Notes: generated by a model not told the origin, from the letters alone. DNA of 64,000 nt from Porites lobata (GCA_942486035.1 CALNXK010000021.1:2207501-2271500), one strand, 5' to 3'; shown: positions 33,770 to 45,659, counted from the first letter of the stretch. Program-made: numbers and translations.

Positions 33770-34955
33770 CAGGCCGGCCCTTTTGTTTTTTTCTTATTTT
33801 TTCTCCATATATTTCCAAGTTTTAGGTCTATTCTGCGGTTCTCCGCAAGCGGAAGGTTAGAGTTCTTGGAGTACTGTTAAATGTAACTTTGATTCCACAG
33901 AGTGTGTTGCTTGTATTGTATCTCATGTGATGTCATTGAGAATAGTAAATAAACTAATTAGTAGTTCAAAGAGTAATTGTCATTGAGAATAATTACTAGA
34001 GTAACAGGGATATACGTGTAGCAAAAGGAAAAACGTTTAACAAGTTGTTACCTGGACAATGTTTGTCTTGAAGTCTTTTTCACCTGTCTTTACTGACTCT
34101 TTCCTACAAAAATTAAAAATGTATGATTTATCGTCAGATAAATTTAAGCTGTTAAAGCTTAAATTTAAGGCGGGCGTCATAAAGTTTCCTCATTCAGATT
34201 GTTAAATCCCTCTTTCCCCTTTTAACCCTACCTTTCTTCACCGAAGAGAAGATCTCTGTACCAACTAAGCACAAAAACTGTAAAAAAAACGGAGTTAAAT
34301 AATCTATAAACCAAGCGTTGCAGATGGGGACAGCTAGAAACAGACCACGTGCCTCCAGCTCGCCTTACTTTGCCATTCATTGCACAATAATCCACTTCAC
34401 ACAATGTAAAAAAACATTTTCAACAAAGCATAAATCAGATGCCGTTTTTTGCGGCAGGATATATGGACAAATTTGTAGAAAATATTGCTTTGTTCGCTTT
34501 CTGCGTGCGGTTTACACCAAAAAGTTCATACAAAACACAAAAGGTGACGTATGACAACATTTTTCGCGCCTTTTTTGTCACAGACGCGCGCAGAGGTTTT
34601 TGGAAGGGATAAATCTGGAACACCGGAATCCGGAATTAACAAACCTTCAAATGTCATGTAGTAGGTATAAACCATCCTCTTGGGCAATTTTCAAAGAAAC
34701 ATATCATTGTAAAACTGTTTCAACAATTGTTATCTATGAAAACTTTAGTACATGTACCTCGATCGAGAACATTCGATATATGTATCGATATGTTAACATG
34801 CCTCTGTCGTACTTGCTGCGAACTTAAAAAAAGAAAAATCTGGTTGAATGCAGAGGTCCACGCAACACGTAAATATAACTGACTGGTTCCTCTTGTCCGA
34901 TCTCTAATTAAAGACATGCTGTAGCCAGACGTCACTTGATGAGTAAAATGAAACA
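33770..34955. other. Intergenic, no supported feature
   Basis: Open frames on both strands around 34318-34827 overlap each other, have no recognised protein character and lack splice context. Nothing else was identified. Confidence 0.3.
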
Positions 34956-35726
34956 CAACTGAATGCAAGGCTGGCACAACGGCAAAGGGCTGACTTATAT
35001 TTCGGCTAACAAAATTAGCCTTCCTCAGGGCCAGAACTATACCGAGAGAAAATATCTTTTAACGGCTCCTAAAATTGAAATTTAAAATTTAAATAAGTGG
35101 TTAATAATTAACTACAATTATAAATACTACATAGTATAATATACAGGTAAATGATTATACAATAAAAAAAGTATGATTTTAATTAATTGTTAACCACTTA
35201 GGCCCGGTTCAGACGCCGAACTTTTCATGAGCCGAACCTAATTCGAATTAAGGCCGACCCAAATTATTTAGACCGGCTAAATTGATTCAGACGCCGATCT
35301 TAATTCCAGCCGAACTAAATTCAAAAGGAGAAAAATGCTCATTTCGGTTAAACTACTTACAAAATACGTTATAATAATTTATGCGTTAGGTTCGGTAAAT
35401 GAAAAGTTCGGCGTCTGAATCAAAGCCGTTCCAAAGTCGCTCCAAAGGCGAAATTCCCGGCCGGGCAAGGCGAAAAGAACGGCTGAGCCGTTCTAAATTG
35501 AAACAGGCGTTCCTAATTGATTCAGACGCTGAACTTTTCATGTACTTAATTCAATGTATTAGGTTCGGCTCATGAAAAGTTCAGCGTCTGAACCGGGCCT
35601 TAGGAGCCGTTAAAAGACATTTTCTCTCGGTATAGCCCTGGCCCTGAGGAAGGCTAAATTTGTTAGCCGAAATATTGGCCTACAATAAATCAGCCCTTTG
35701 CCGTAGTGCCAGCCTTGCATTCAGTT
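34956..35726. mobile_element. 770-bp inverted-repeat element hosting a nested element
   Basis: The outer ends CTGAATGCAAGGCTGGCAC and GTGCCAGCCTTGCATTCAG are perfect inverses. The arms continue with CCTCAGGGCCAG and CTCTCGGTATAG mirrored on the other side. Another element occupies 35201-35599. A T26-C-A11 run follows the right end directly. Confidence 0.8.
35201..35599. mobile_element. Nested inverted-repeat element with TTA target duplication
   Basis: The ends GGCCCGGTTCAGACGCCGAA and its near inverse TTCAGCGTCTGAACCGGGCC lie between TTA at 35198-35200 and TTA at 35600-35602. A 3-bp TTA duplication with GGCC-type ends is typical of PIF/Harbinger elements. The 399-base interior has no transposase. 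A diverged partial relative lies at about 40484-40686. Confidence 0.75.
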
Positions 35727-35835
35727 TTTTTTTTTTTTTTTTTTTTTTTTCAAAAAAAAAAATATTGTCTTGGTAGGTAAGTTCTTTTCTTCTCTGCAAT
35801 CTTGAGTGTTGAATTCCCACAAGTGCAGTTTAGGT

Positions 35836-35945
35836 TAGCCTCCCCGGCAGACATTCTTAGGGGTGTGTCACGCGTTTCTGCCCCAGGAACGTTCGTGGGG
35901 CAGGAACGCGTGACGCACCCCTAAGAATGTCTGCTGGGGAGGCTA
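35836..35945. mobile_element. TAGCCTCC foldback element, imperfect 9-bp duplication
   Basis: TAGCCTCCCCGGCAGACATT at the left is mirrored by AATGTCTGCTGGGGAGGCTA at the right. The arms pair over about 50 bases. Flanks AGTTTAGGT and AGTTTAAGG agree at seven of nine positions, a decayed duplication. Same family as 8579-8634. Confidence 0.75.
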
Positions 35946-36495
35946 AGTTTAAGGGAGAAAGTTCATGTTTTGAAAGATGTCGCCGTTGTGACTCGAGTAA
36001 ACACTTAAACTTATCAACGATTTTTGTGGCCAGTCACTTTTTGAGTGTTAAGGTGTCCTCAAAATTGAGGTTAAACCTGGGTTTTGGGACCTAGAAAAGG
36101 GTCCCTTTCCCTGAATAGAGGTGTCCCTTTAATAAAGGTAACAGTACAAAGATTATCATGGTGAACATTTTTGTTGGACCATATTTTGTATCCCCTGCAG
36201 GGAGGTGTCCCAAAGGAGAGGTTCCACTGTATAGAAGACATTTGCCAACCTCGCCCAATTAAACCCGTTATCTGATTAAATACTTTTTTTTTCAATCCAT
36301 TTGCACTTCATGTCTCCCGTAACCTGCCATGAGCATATAAGCGGCTAATGTACCACTTGTAGCTGCACCAGTTTTAACATTGTGACCGCCTTTCTTATAG
36401 TTTGAGATTAGAAAGTGTTGATTGATATTGTTCAGAGTTTTTATTTCTGTTGCTAATAAATTAACCATCTTTGTATGACAGAACTGCCTATATAA

Positions 36496-37495
36496 AACAG
36501 CAAAAACCCGCGTACAAGAACCTAAAACTGAATTTAAGAACCTGTTAGGCTAAAATTTTCATTTTAAACCCCCTTTTTATAAGAACCTATTTAGCCTAAA
36601 ATTTTCAATAGGTTCTTCCTTTACAAAAATGAAGGGACAGATGAAAATCATACAGAAAAAAATTTAGTCTAGGTTTCAGTTAGCCTCCCACGCAGGCTTT
36701 TTTAGGGGAGCTCGTTTTTCATCCCTCCCTACAAACGCCTGCTCAACCGAAGACAACATTCGTTTCCCATGCTTAGCCAATCACATTGTACTTTCCAAAT
36801 TCTGGAAAGTTGACCTTGATCGCAAGGTAATCTGTAATTACTTGATCTACATGAAACACTGGGAAAGCTTTGTGGGCCTCTGATAAATGTTAGATTCATG
36901 GCAGCAAAAATAAGATTTAGTCAAATTCTAGAATACTCCATGCACTGCATAACCTTAGCGAAAGAAAGAAAAGAAGGAAAACGGTAACTCTAGGGTCACG
37001 TTCAGTCGTGTTCAGCCTGTCAACACTTTATTGCACAACTGTTGATTGGTCAGTTACCACGCAAATAAAACAATGGGAAAGGAATGTTGTTTCCGGTTGA
37101 GCAGGCGTTTGTGGGGAGGGATGAAAAATGAGCTCCCCTAAAAAAGCCTGCGTGGGAGGCTAGGTTTCAGTTAATAAGATTCAAAATGCAACATAGGATT
37201 TTATGGACACTGCAACATGAAAGACATGCATACTAGTACTTTGGAAAGATAAATTTACTGTATGGTATCATCTAAACTGTATTCTAGATAATTATTTAAT
37301 ACAGCAATATATTCCATATCACATATACCCTGTAGAAGTTATCTGCACGTGCTGATCGCTAGTGCCCCTATCAAATTAAGGACCTATTTAAGAACCTAAG
37401 TAGCCTAAAATCCCACTGAGTACCATTTCTATAAGAACCTATTTACTAGGCTAAGTTGGAAAAATCTAGGTTCTTATACGCGGGTTTTCACCGTA
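36496..37495. mobile_element. Inverted-repeat element (AAAACCCGCGTA ends) split by a foldback element
   Basis: The left end CAGCAAAAACCCGCGTACAA and the inverse of the right end (GGTGAAAACCCGCGTATAAG) match. Internal AAGAACCTATTTAGCCTAAAA motifs recur in both halves. The 482-base element at 36681-37162 interrupts the left half, so this family inserted first. Confidence 0.65.
36681..37162. mobile_element. 482-bp TAGCCTCC foldback element with perfect 9-bp target duplication
   Basis: TAGCCTCCCACGCAGGCTTT and AAAGCCTGCGTGGGAGGCTA open arms that stay inverted for about 100 bases. GGTTTCAGT flanks at 36672-36680 and 37163-37171. The unpaired centre (about 270 bases) is non-coding. It is the largest member of the family here, and its termini match the 56-base palindrome at 8579. 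Confidence 0.85.
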
Positions 37496-37669
37496 TGCGT
37501 GTACAGCTCCTGGCGTGTAATAAAGGTAGGTATCACACCTTTTACCCTTTGATCCTCCCCCGGCATTTTCTCCAGCCCTGCTTCCTTGTGACCGTTTGGA
37601 AGCTAGCAAAAATTGTATGTAGCAGTAGTTAGAAAAACTGTTACGATAAGATAGCGTAAATTCATTATT

Positions 37670-40067
37670 TTAAGAAGTCTTCTCTTTCCGTAACAAAGCG
37701 TTCTGAACCATTAAATCAAACAAACTTTCATCGGTAAAATCGGACTCCTTAGCGATTACATTGACTACACTCTTGGAACCAAACGAACAGAACAGGTTAC
37801 ATTCCAGAAAAAATGGATTTCCTTCGCGGTCCACTCGGAAGTCGAAAAGGCCAAAATCTTGCAGGTCTAACTCTTGAAAAGCTTGACAGCTTTGCTGCTG
37901 GATGCGGTTTATTAATTCTCCTTCCTTTGCGGGGTCAAGAAACCAAGTTTTACTTTCTGGTGCCTTACCTGTAGAAATAGAAAGAGAGTTAGAGGTTGAA
38001 ACAATTCTTTTAAAAGCGTAATGAAACCGAAAAGTAAATACTTTAAAACTACTCTAAAAGCAATACAGTGTGTGCAGACGAAAAAATCTAGGTAACAGTA
38101 TTCTCAGTATTCTCTTCTTACCACATAGCCTGTTATATTTTTAAAATAGCTTTTGATTCGGATACTTTTACTTCACTGTTTTCATTAATAGGCTTAAAAG
38201 CCTTTGCCGCCCTGAGGCAAGCTCCTACCGGTTTAATTATTTTGTTTAGGTATTGGTGCTTAATTCGAAACGAAGTACGATTTTGCAATTTCTGGAGTTT
38301 AGTAATAAGTGCCTAATCTAAAAGTTTTCCCAAACAACGTCACAGCAGTACCGTCAATTACAGGCTGGATAAAAGATTTGCAAATTAAATTTAGAACATA
38401 ACACTTGCCTGCTTGTAACAGTTGTAAGACCACTGAAGGATTGATTTATCTTTTAGTAAAGTTGAATCATCATGGTGGATTCCTAAGTATTTTCAATTGT
38501 TGTTTGGACACGTTTTTGAAATCAGTTGTTAAAAACATGTATTCCGTTATTATTCACATTGGCACATCAGTTCAGCAGAGGATAGGGAAGATGCATTTAT
38601 TGTGGTGCCATCGGCAAACATATGTGTTTTGGTATGAAGAAGACACCAACGAAGATCTTTTATATTTGTTGACAACAGCAACGAGCCTTTAATTGACCCC
38701 TGTGGAACTCTACTACTAATCAATTGGGGTTTAGATGCATAACCCTCTACTACAAACTATTGAGCAATGCCTATTTGATAGGTACGACGTTTAGATTTCT
38801 TTGTGGGCTTCACAACACATACTTGGTTTCGTGACTACGCTCGTGGGTGTTAGTTTCTGTTGTTGTCCCATTGGCAGCTCAATTATAGAATGTTTGACTG
38901 AGCTTTGAATCACTTCGTTGGAGTTGGATAATTTTTATCGTTAGAAAAATGGATTACTCACAACAAACAGGTAACCCCTTTTCATCGGCGCAGAGTAACT
39001 TATCCTCACGAATGTTCTTCGCAGGTACATTGTACTCCATACAGGACAACGCCTTTATATCCCCAGTTTTTTCTGATTTGACTACAGCGCAACGAAACTC
39101 CCGTCCTTCTACGAATCTGTACAAAAACACAAACATGCTTCAGCACAAATACATTCATAACGAACGATGTTTTTACGACAACCATCATTCTTTTGAAAGC
39201 ATGTTTCCCATGTTTTGTTTCTTTAGTTATGCCGTAAACGTCCACTTATAAAAATAACCCCACCCCCCCTTCACAAAGCCAGTAAATTCCAAAAGCATTT
39301 TGATCAGCACAACCATTTTGCTTGTTTTGAAACGCCTTATACCCGGTATAAGCCCCCCTAAGACCCCTTACGAAGTTGTATAAGCCCAGGGCTTAAAAGC
39401 GGAAGTGTATTTAGTAGAGACAATTTACCAGACGCTGATTCAGAATTTCTTGGCTAAAATATTTATCATACTGGACGCCCTTTCAGATAAAGATGTAACT
39501 TACCTTTCGATGATTACTTGGTTCGAATAAGTCAGCGCATGCTCAACAGCTGCATCTAAAGACTGCTGGTCCTTTACCAGTCGCACTGATTTGGAATCTT
39601 CACCTTTGCTTGCTTTGACAACACACGGGTACTTGATATGAGCAGACGGTATTGGGTCTCCTGTGACCAAAAAATACAGGGATCGACTACTGTAATTACT
39701 TTGAACACTTTCAGGGAAATTGACCCCTGACCTCCCTCTCAAGAGAGCTTGCTCACAGGTCGCCCATGCGGACGTGACGTTCCGAGACTATAACCCAAGA
39801 GAGAATGCTACATCTTCCTAGCCTCCCACGTAGACGTTCTAGCTCTATTGCCTAAGAACGTCTGCGTTGGAGGCTAATATTTTTTAGTAAAATCCAACTA
39901 TTGGTCTATTATCAATGCTGCGTTCTGATTGGTTGAGCTACTACTAGGCTATATGTTATAGACCACTAGTAGCGAAAAGCGCCGGCTTTGAAAACCATAA
40001 AAATGGTCGCTGAATCGCGTTTTGCTAGCTAAAGTTGTTTTGTCTCGATATTTTTGACCGACTAGTC

Positions 40068-40103
<36 letters not shown>

Positions 40104-43100
40104 GGCCTCTGAGTCAATAGCCCATTCAGCCCTCGGCCTCATGGGCTATTTACTCAGAGCCCACTCGGGCTCGAGGAATAATTGTTAATAATTCCTGTCT
40201 GAATTCCAGCAAAAAGTACCTTTGTTAAGAGTCAATCCCTCAGCACAAGAAACATTGTTGTAGACCAGTAAAACAGCCCGCGTTTTTAGTTTGTCCATGC
40301 AAAGGTAACGCGACTCTGCTGATCCACCTATAAGAGGAATATCCAGCGCTTCGAAAAGAGCCCTTTAAAATGAGAAGAACAAGGGATCAAGAACAATACG
40401 GAATCACTTAGTCAATGTAAACAAACTCATTATACGAGAGCGGTAGTTATAAGTTTACCAGTGAAAATAATTATAGTAATTAATGCATTAGGTTCGGCAC
40501 ATGAAAAGTTCGACGGTTGAAACGAAGGCGCTTCTCAGTCGAATTTCAAATGTGGCCCACTCGAACTCAATTCATGGGTGGACCACAATTAGATATGTCG
40601 AACATAATTGATTCAACCGTCGATCATGTACTTAATTGGAGAGATAAGTTTCGGTAAATGAAAATTTTGACGTTTGAACTGGGCCTTACACACCTAATGT
40701 AGTGAACAAACGCACTACCAAATACGTTTTAAGAAGGTTACCAATTTGTTTCAAATTAACCTTTTTTCATATAAAATAGTCAAATTTACCAAATTTAGCA
40801 CTAAAAAGTTTTGTAAAGTGAAAAAGAAGCAATTCCCGCGTTCAATGTTAAGATAAGATAAGATAAGATGACTTTATTTATACACGGTAAAGTCCTTCAG
40901 GCAATCACAAGGAATGAAAAATGAAAGAAAAACTAGCACCGTTGTGGACATGAGAATCCTATTTAGCTTTAAGTGTAAAATTGTATAATGTTACACTTGG
41001 TTCAACTTGCCAGACTTTTTTCATCACGTGAAAGCACGTTTTTACGTGATCACATTCATAAAGAATTAAGCGTTTTGTAACGTTACGGACACTAAAGCTG
41101 TCTGTACGTCCGTTTACTTCAATTTTCTGGTTCAACACTTACCTTTCGGTAAGTTAGAAATGGTTTGGACCCTGACCACAGTATATGGTTCTTGGTCTGG
41201 ACGAAAAAGAGGTAAATGAGTATTTCTTATCTTAGATTGGACCACTTGTATTAAAGCCAGCAAGCAAATTGTGCGCAAAAAGAAACGTTCCAAGCACCAA
41301 CTGATCTAATTCTTTTAGCGTCCACAGATAGCTAATATCTAGCTAAATACTCTGACACTTAAATAAAGTTCATTCATTCAGACCCGGTCCTACAGATACT
41401 ACTTTTACATACGTTAACATTACCACATAAATTGTAGGCTCTGTTACGGACACCGCGGAATTAAATTATTAGCTAGTGTAAGCTAATGTAACACTTAATT
41501 CAACACGTCTGACTTTTTTCATCGAGTGGACGCACGTTTCCATGATTCTGCTTAGATCGTCTTGGCGTATACACAGCAGTCACACCGATAGGTACCGCTT
41601 CTCCAACGCTAATCCAGTCGACGCAATACGTTCACCGCTCACTTTTGAAATTTTGCTAAAATAATAAAAATCATCATCGTCATCATCCTTATGTCTCTTA
41701 CCAGAAAGCTGTTGTTCCTTTCAGGCAAGCAAACTGGATTAGAGCCAGATCAGGTTTGATGACAGATTTTATGTGCTGTAAGGCGGCTGTGATGTCCATC
41801 TTCTCCAAGTCATTTTCTCGTTCCTCTCCTCTTTCCACATCTACAATGTCAGACAGTCTTTTTACAAATGACCAAGTGCCATCCGGTCGAGCTAAGGCGT
41901 AGCTGAAGGAATACTTTCCAGATCCCACGCCATCATCAAAGGAGCCTCCATAATACATATTCAAGTTGAAGCTGTAGTCATCCGAGGGTGAACCCAAAAC
42001 ATGCAAAATCTAAAACAATAACAAGAGTAAATGGTTTAATTAGGGGCCTTAAGTACTATCATCTCGGGGAGGTAAGAATATCACTGTTCTTCATAAACTA
42101 CCATACAAATTTCCTAAGCCCCCATTATCAAAGGAGACACCTGTGACTATTTTCAATTTCATTATAGCCACTTGTTTGTTTCAACAACTAAAGGAATTAC
42201 CTTTAAAGGGGCTTACTTTAGGAGTGAACCATTAGAAATAACCAAAGGTGGGATGAAAATTCCCCCAAAAAAAATCCTGCAAGGGAAACTTGTCGGAAAA
42301 AAAATCCTGCAAGTGGTAGTACAGAGAAAAATACATTCGTGCAGAGGTAGTGACATGCAATGTGTACGATAGGGATTCCCAACAATAACTATATTAGTGT
42401 ATTCATTGTAGGTAAAATCTGTGCTCAGTAAACCAGAAAAATGAAAATTCTGAATCAAACTAAGTTCGTTACTGATTTAACCTGAAATCACTTTTACCTA
42501 CAGCATAATGACAATGGTCAAAACAACAAAATGTACTTTACCAGTAACGATAACATAATACCAAGACAAAGTGATTTAGGGCGATCAAGGCTTCCTAGTA
42601 GGGAGGGGGGGGGGAGGCAAAACCAGGGTGACACAGCAAAAGAGAACGCTGATTTTCTTCACCTTTTTCCTCCACTTTGGAGTCTTGTCCCAGGCTATAG
42701 TCATCACTTAACAAGAAGTGAGTGAATAAGTTGAAAGAAAATTTGCAAAAATAGAAAAGTAGAGAAAAAGTCGCTTGTGGTTCATTGTGCAACTTGTTCA
42801 TTAAACACATTTTGATCTCATTTGTGATCAATTTTGGAACAGACACACTGCAAAAAGAAACTTAGCTAGTTATCAATTATAATATGTGATTTTGTTATTG
42901 TCAGTTCTTTGAAAACACGTCGCAGAGCGTACTTGTTGTTCACTAAATCTCTAGAGAAGATATCTCTCGAAATGATTGAATTAAACAATATGTTACAGAT
43001 TTATTAAAATCGTGTGTAAATCTTTTGATGAGTAATAACAGAAGACCCCCCCCCGCCACGGCCTCCAGTAATTGCCAATGGTCTGTCCCTTCAGGAGCAG

Positions 43101-44225
43101 AATTACTCACCACATGTACATAAAGGTCTTTTAATAACCTAGCAGGGAACATATCACAATAAATCATATACATCTTATTCCAAAATGATCGCAGTATTAC
43201 TCTTCCTTCATATTTCTATTAATTAGCCCTCTTTGCCTCAATTACAGCTGCAGAATTCAAAAGTAACTTGATCTTTAAACGAGGCATGGAGGGTCAATTA
43301 TCACGAAGACGTAACTGAAAAAATTTGCCGCCATTTTGCAATAGGGTGATGGTGTTTTATTACCTTCAAGTTATCCTTCACCATTTTCTTATGTTGTTAG
43401 TCTTTGTCTAAATCCTGCAAATACAAATTAAATGTCCAGTGTAATAATTAAATGGTTACAATAAATGCCATTTCTGGTAGCGAAACTCAAATGAAGAAAA
43501 ATGCATGGGTGCATATCATACATTAAACTAGCAGTACCTTTCGGCAAGTGCCAACAAGTAAAATTCATTTGTTCTTTGTGGAAGTCCCAAAGGCTTTGTA
43601 ATGTTCTCACTTTGTTTTCTCACAGGTACCCAAGCTCTGTGATAGTACCACAGTACGGTTGCAGTAAAATAATATTACAGTGTTTGTATGGGGTAAAAAT
43701 ATGATCCTAAAATTTGTAGGAAATATACTAAATAAAAGTCAATGAAACTTACTCTGCAGTTAGTTTGTTGTTGTCCTTAATGCTGAAACGAAGCACTGAC
43801 TACATTGACTACAATGAATACACTGACCACAATGACTACACTACACCAAGCTACATCAACTATATGACTACATTGACTACACTAACTACACTGACTACAC
43901 CATCTCCACCCCCTGACCCATGCGGGGCGCATCCCCCACGTGTTAGAGAGTGGAGACATATGACATTTCAGACTAATGAAACAGCCTCTTTAAACTTCTG
44001 GTTGAACTCAACTTTTATGACTGCACACGTCCGAAAGCTGGGAGAACAACTGCAGTATTTCTGTAATAAACAAAGACTTACCCAAAGAGCGTTAAGCCAC
44101 TTGAACAGGATCTCCTTCGCTGAATAGCCTGTACACAGACTATCGCTGTATAATTCTGTGATAACAACGATATACTCGCTCGGTTCATTATTTAGCCTAA
44201 GCAACATTCCTCCCCACAAACACAT
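37670..44225 (-). CDS. ATP-grasp enzyme, D-Ala-D-Ala ligase-like, seven exons
   Basis: Transcript order: 44225-44082 (ATG), 43173-43111, 42009-41702, 40362-40220, 39660-39504, 39116-38962, 37968-37670 (TAA). The sum is 1269 bases (422 residues) with every phase consistent. ATP-grasp ligases use ATP to activate a carboxylate and join it to an amine. An N-terminal substrate domain spans about residues 1-170 and includes HVLGSPSDDYSF. The ligase-type MDKLKTR segment lies near 196. The nucleotide-binding Lys is in YPCVVKASKG (230-239). IIERFVEGREF (269-279) matches the E-x-F-x-x-G-x-E motif. The metal site is DFRVDREGNPFFLECN (366-381) with Asp, Glu 379 and Asn 381 kept. The substrate cannot be inferred. 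Exon 2 has a weak acceptor and is the least certain. No mycosporine-pathway neighbour is visible. Confidence 0.85.
39819..39876. mobile_element. TAGCCTCC foldback element, decayed, in an ATP-grasp intron
   Basis: TAGCCTCCCACGTAGACGTT is mirrored by AACGTCTGCGTTGGAGGCTA over a short loop. The flanks ACATCTTCC and ATATTTTTT differ only by C-to-T changes (four of nine), so a duplication is possible but unproven. Confidence 0.65.
39949..40191. repeat. Dispersed repeat, copy 2 (AATTATTCCTC/GAGGAATAATT core)
   Basis: Same order of blocks as 21474-21706: GGCTATATGTTATAGACCAC, then GTTGTTTTGTCTCGATATTT, then AATTATTCCTC and its inverse GAGGAATAATT. It sits in an intron of the ATP-grasp gene. Confidence 0.65.
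40484..40686. repeat. Diverged relative of the TTA/GGCCC element
   Basis: ATTAGGTTCGGCACATGAAA at the left and GAACTGGGCC at the right correspond to the inner and outer terminal sequences of 35201-35599. Internal parts are rearranged, and no clean duplication is seen. Confidence 0.5.
40852..40930 (-). mobile_element. LINE 3' end fragment
   Basis: An (AAGAT)n run followed by GACTTTATTTATACACGGTA is the form of a LINE 3' terminus plus tail, minus orientation. No coding part remains. Confidence 0.4.
43794..43906. repeat. ACTGACTAC-type short tandem repeat
   Basis: A 9-base unit close to TGACTACAC recurs about 12 times with substitutions. It lies in intron 1 of the ATP-grasp gene and creates an artificial Thr/Tyr-rich plus-strand frame. 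Confidence 0.75.
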
Positions 44226-44244
44226 TTAAGAGAGAATTCACAAC

Positions 44245-44675
44245 ACCGTATTTATTCGAATTATAAGCCCCCAACCTCGAATGAGCGCCAACCTCGAATA
44301 AGTGCCCATCCTAAGGGCAAAAAAAGATAATAAGTGCCCAGCCTCAAAAAAGCGACCACTCCCTTCTCCTCCCAATCAAACTCAAATAAGCGCTCACCCC
44401 CACCCCACCCACTTGAATGAATAAATTCTAATAAGAGACTTCCCCAAAGATAATTTCTTCAGCGTATTTTACAGAAACCTTACTTTGTTACTTCTTTCGC
44501 GTTTTGTTATTAGCATTTATTGTTTTGTTGCAAAACAAACATACTTCACTTGCTGAAAATGGTCAAAATTTAATAAGCACCTAGCCTCGAATAAGCGCCC
44601 ACCTCGAATAAGCGCCCACCTCCAAGGTCCAAAAATTTAATAAGCGCCCAGGGCGGTTAATCGAATAAATACGGT
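44245..44675. mobile_element. ACCGTATTTATTCGA inverted-repeat MITE next to the ATP-grasp start
   Basis: Ends ACCGTATTTATTCGA and TCGAATAAATACGGT are inverses. The interior repeats AATAAGCGCCCACCTCGAAT-type blocks in several degenerate copies. It begins 19 bases upstream of the ATG at 44225, so the 5' UTR or promoter of that gene must include or start within it. Confidence 0.75.
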
Positions 44676-45659
44676 ATTTGAAGCAGCACCCCAGGTGGGT
44701 TTGTTGATAACATTCACTTTCTAAGGCTAGTATTTCATGAATTAGCTTAATATTACTTTGCTCAAAAGGCGTTTGTTGGGAGGAGCGTTGCGTGACGACA
44801 CATTGCACGGTTGTGAAGCAGACTATTTTAAAATTATTCGGCATAGACTAAAGAACAAACAGCCTACCAATCCCTAGGGAGCTGTAAACAAGTGAAATTA
44901 AATAGCAAAGCGACGTTGCAAAATATCAGAAAATATATATTTCATCCACAGACTCATAAGTTTAAGAACCAGTCTTTATAGGAAAATGACTCTACTATGT
45001 GAAAGTTTCATACGCCGGAGAAGTTTTCATTAATTTTGAATAAGACCTAACAAAATTACACAATTATTCGCAGTAGCAACAGCAATTCAACCTGACATAC
45101 CAACCTTTTGACTGGATTGATCATATTCAAGGGACCTCACGGATGACAACCACGAATTATCAATCACATTCGACCAACGAACGCGCACCTCAATCAGATT
45201 CGGTCACGCATCTTCGGAAGGTCTTCGTAATTCTAGTGACGTCACACTCCGGTTGTGCCTGAATACAGACGAGAAAGACGTTTTGCTCGCCCTTTCTGCT
45301 GCCATTCAGTTTAAGCGGGGCGGGGGGGGCGGGAATTCGGGCCATTTGCTCGATGTCGTCTATTTACTACTAAGACCAGAATTCATTTCCTTTTTCTTTC
45401 ATTTTTAAATCCCAGTGATATTTAAATAAAAAAAACCCTAATCTGAACAAGAAAAACGAACCATAAAGGATTCTGGTAGTCGTAGTAAAACGACACCATC
45501 GAGCAAATTTAAATGGCCTTTACACGACTTCACATTGGCCCAGATCTTTTCAAACAAACTTTGTGGGATGTATTAAACATTTTTGAGTGTTTGACGCCTT
45601 TAAACGGCCTGGGACGTTCGGAGTATGTTCCCGGGGGTAGTGAATTTGGGGCACGCCCA
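44676..45659. other. Upstream region of the ATP-grasp gene
   Basis: No gene found. It contains a CRE-like TGACGTCA at 45237-45244 and a G/C-rich run near 45316-45332. Either may belong to a promoter of the minus-strand ATP-grasp gene if transcription starts beyond the adjacent MITE. Confidence 0.3.

Noticed and set aside
41143..41196. 54-base exon-like segment on the minus strand with good acceptor and donor, inside the ATP-grasp gene
   Set aside because: Adding it between the exons at 41702 and 40362 creates a TGA stop at the junction. Without it the phases fit perfectly.
43765..44127. 120-codon plus-strand open frame, Thr/Tyr-rich start
   Set aside because: The first part is a translated 9-base tandem repeat and the rest is antisense to exon 1 of the ATP-grasp gene.
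37670..44225. Idea that this is part of a mycosporine amino-acid gene cluster
   Set aside because: No dehydroquinate-synthase-like, methyltransferase or NRPS-like gene is seen in the window. Only the enzyme superfamily matches.
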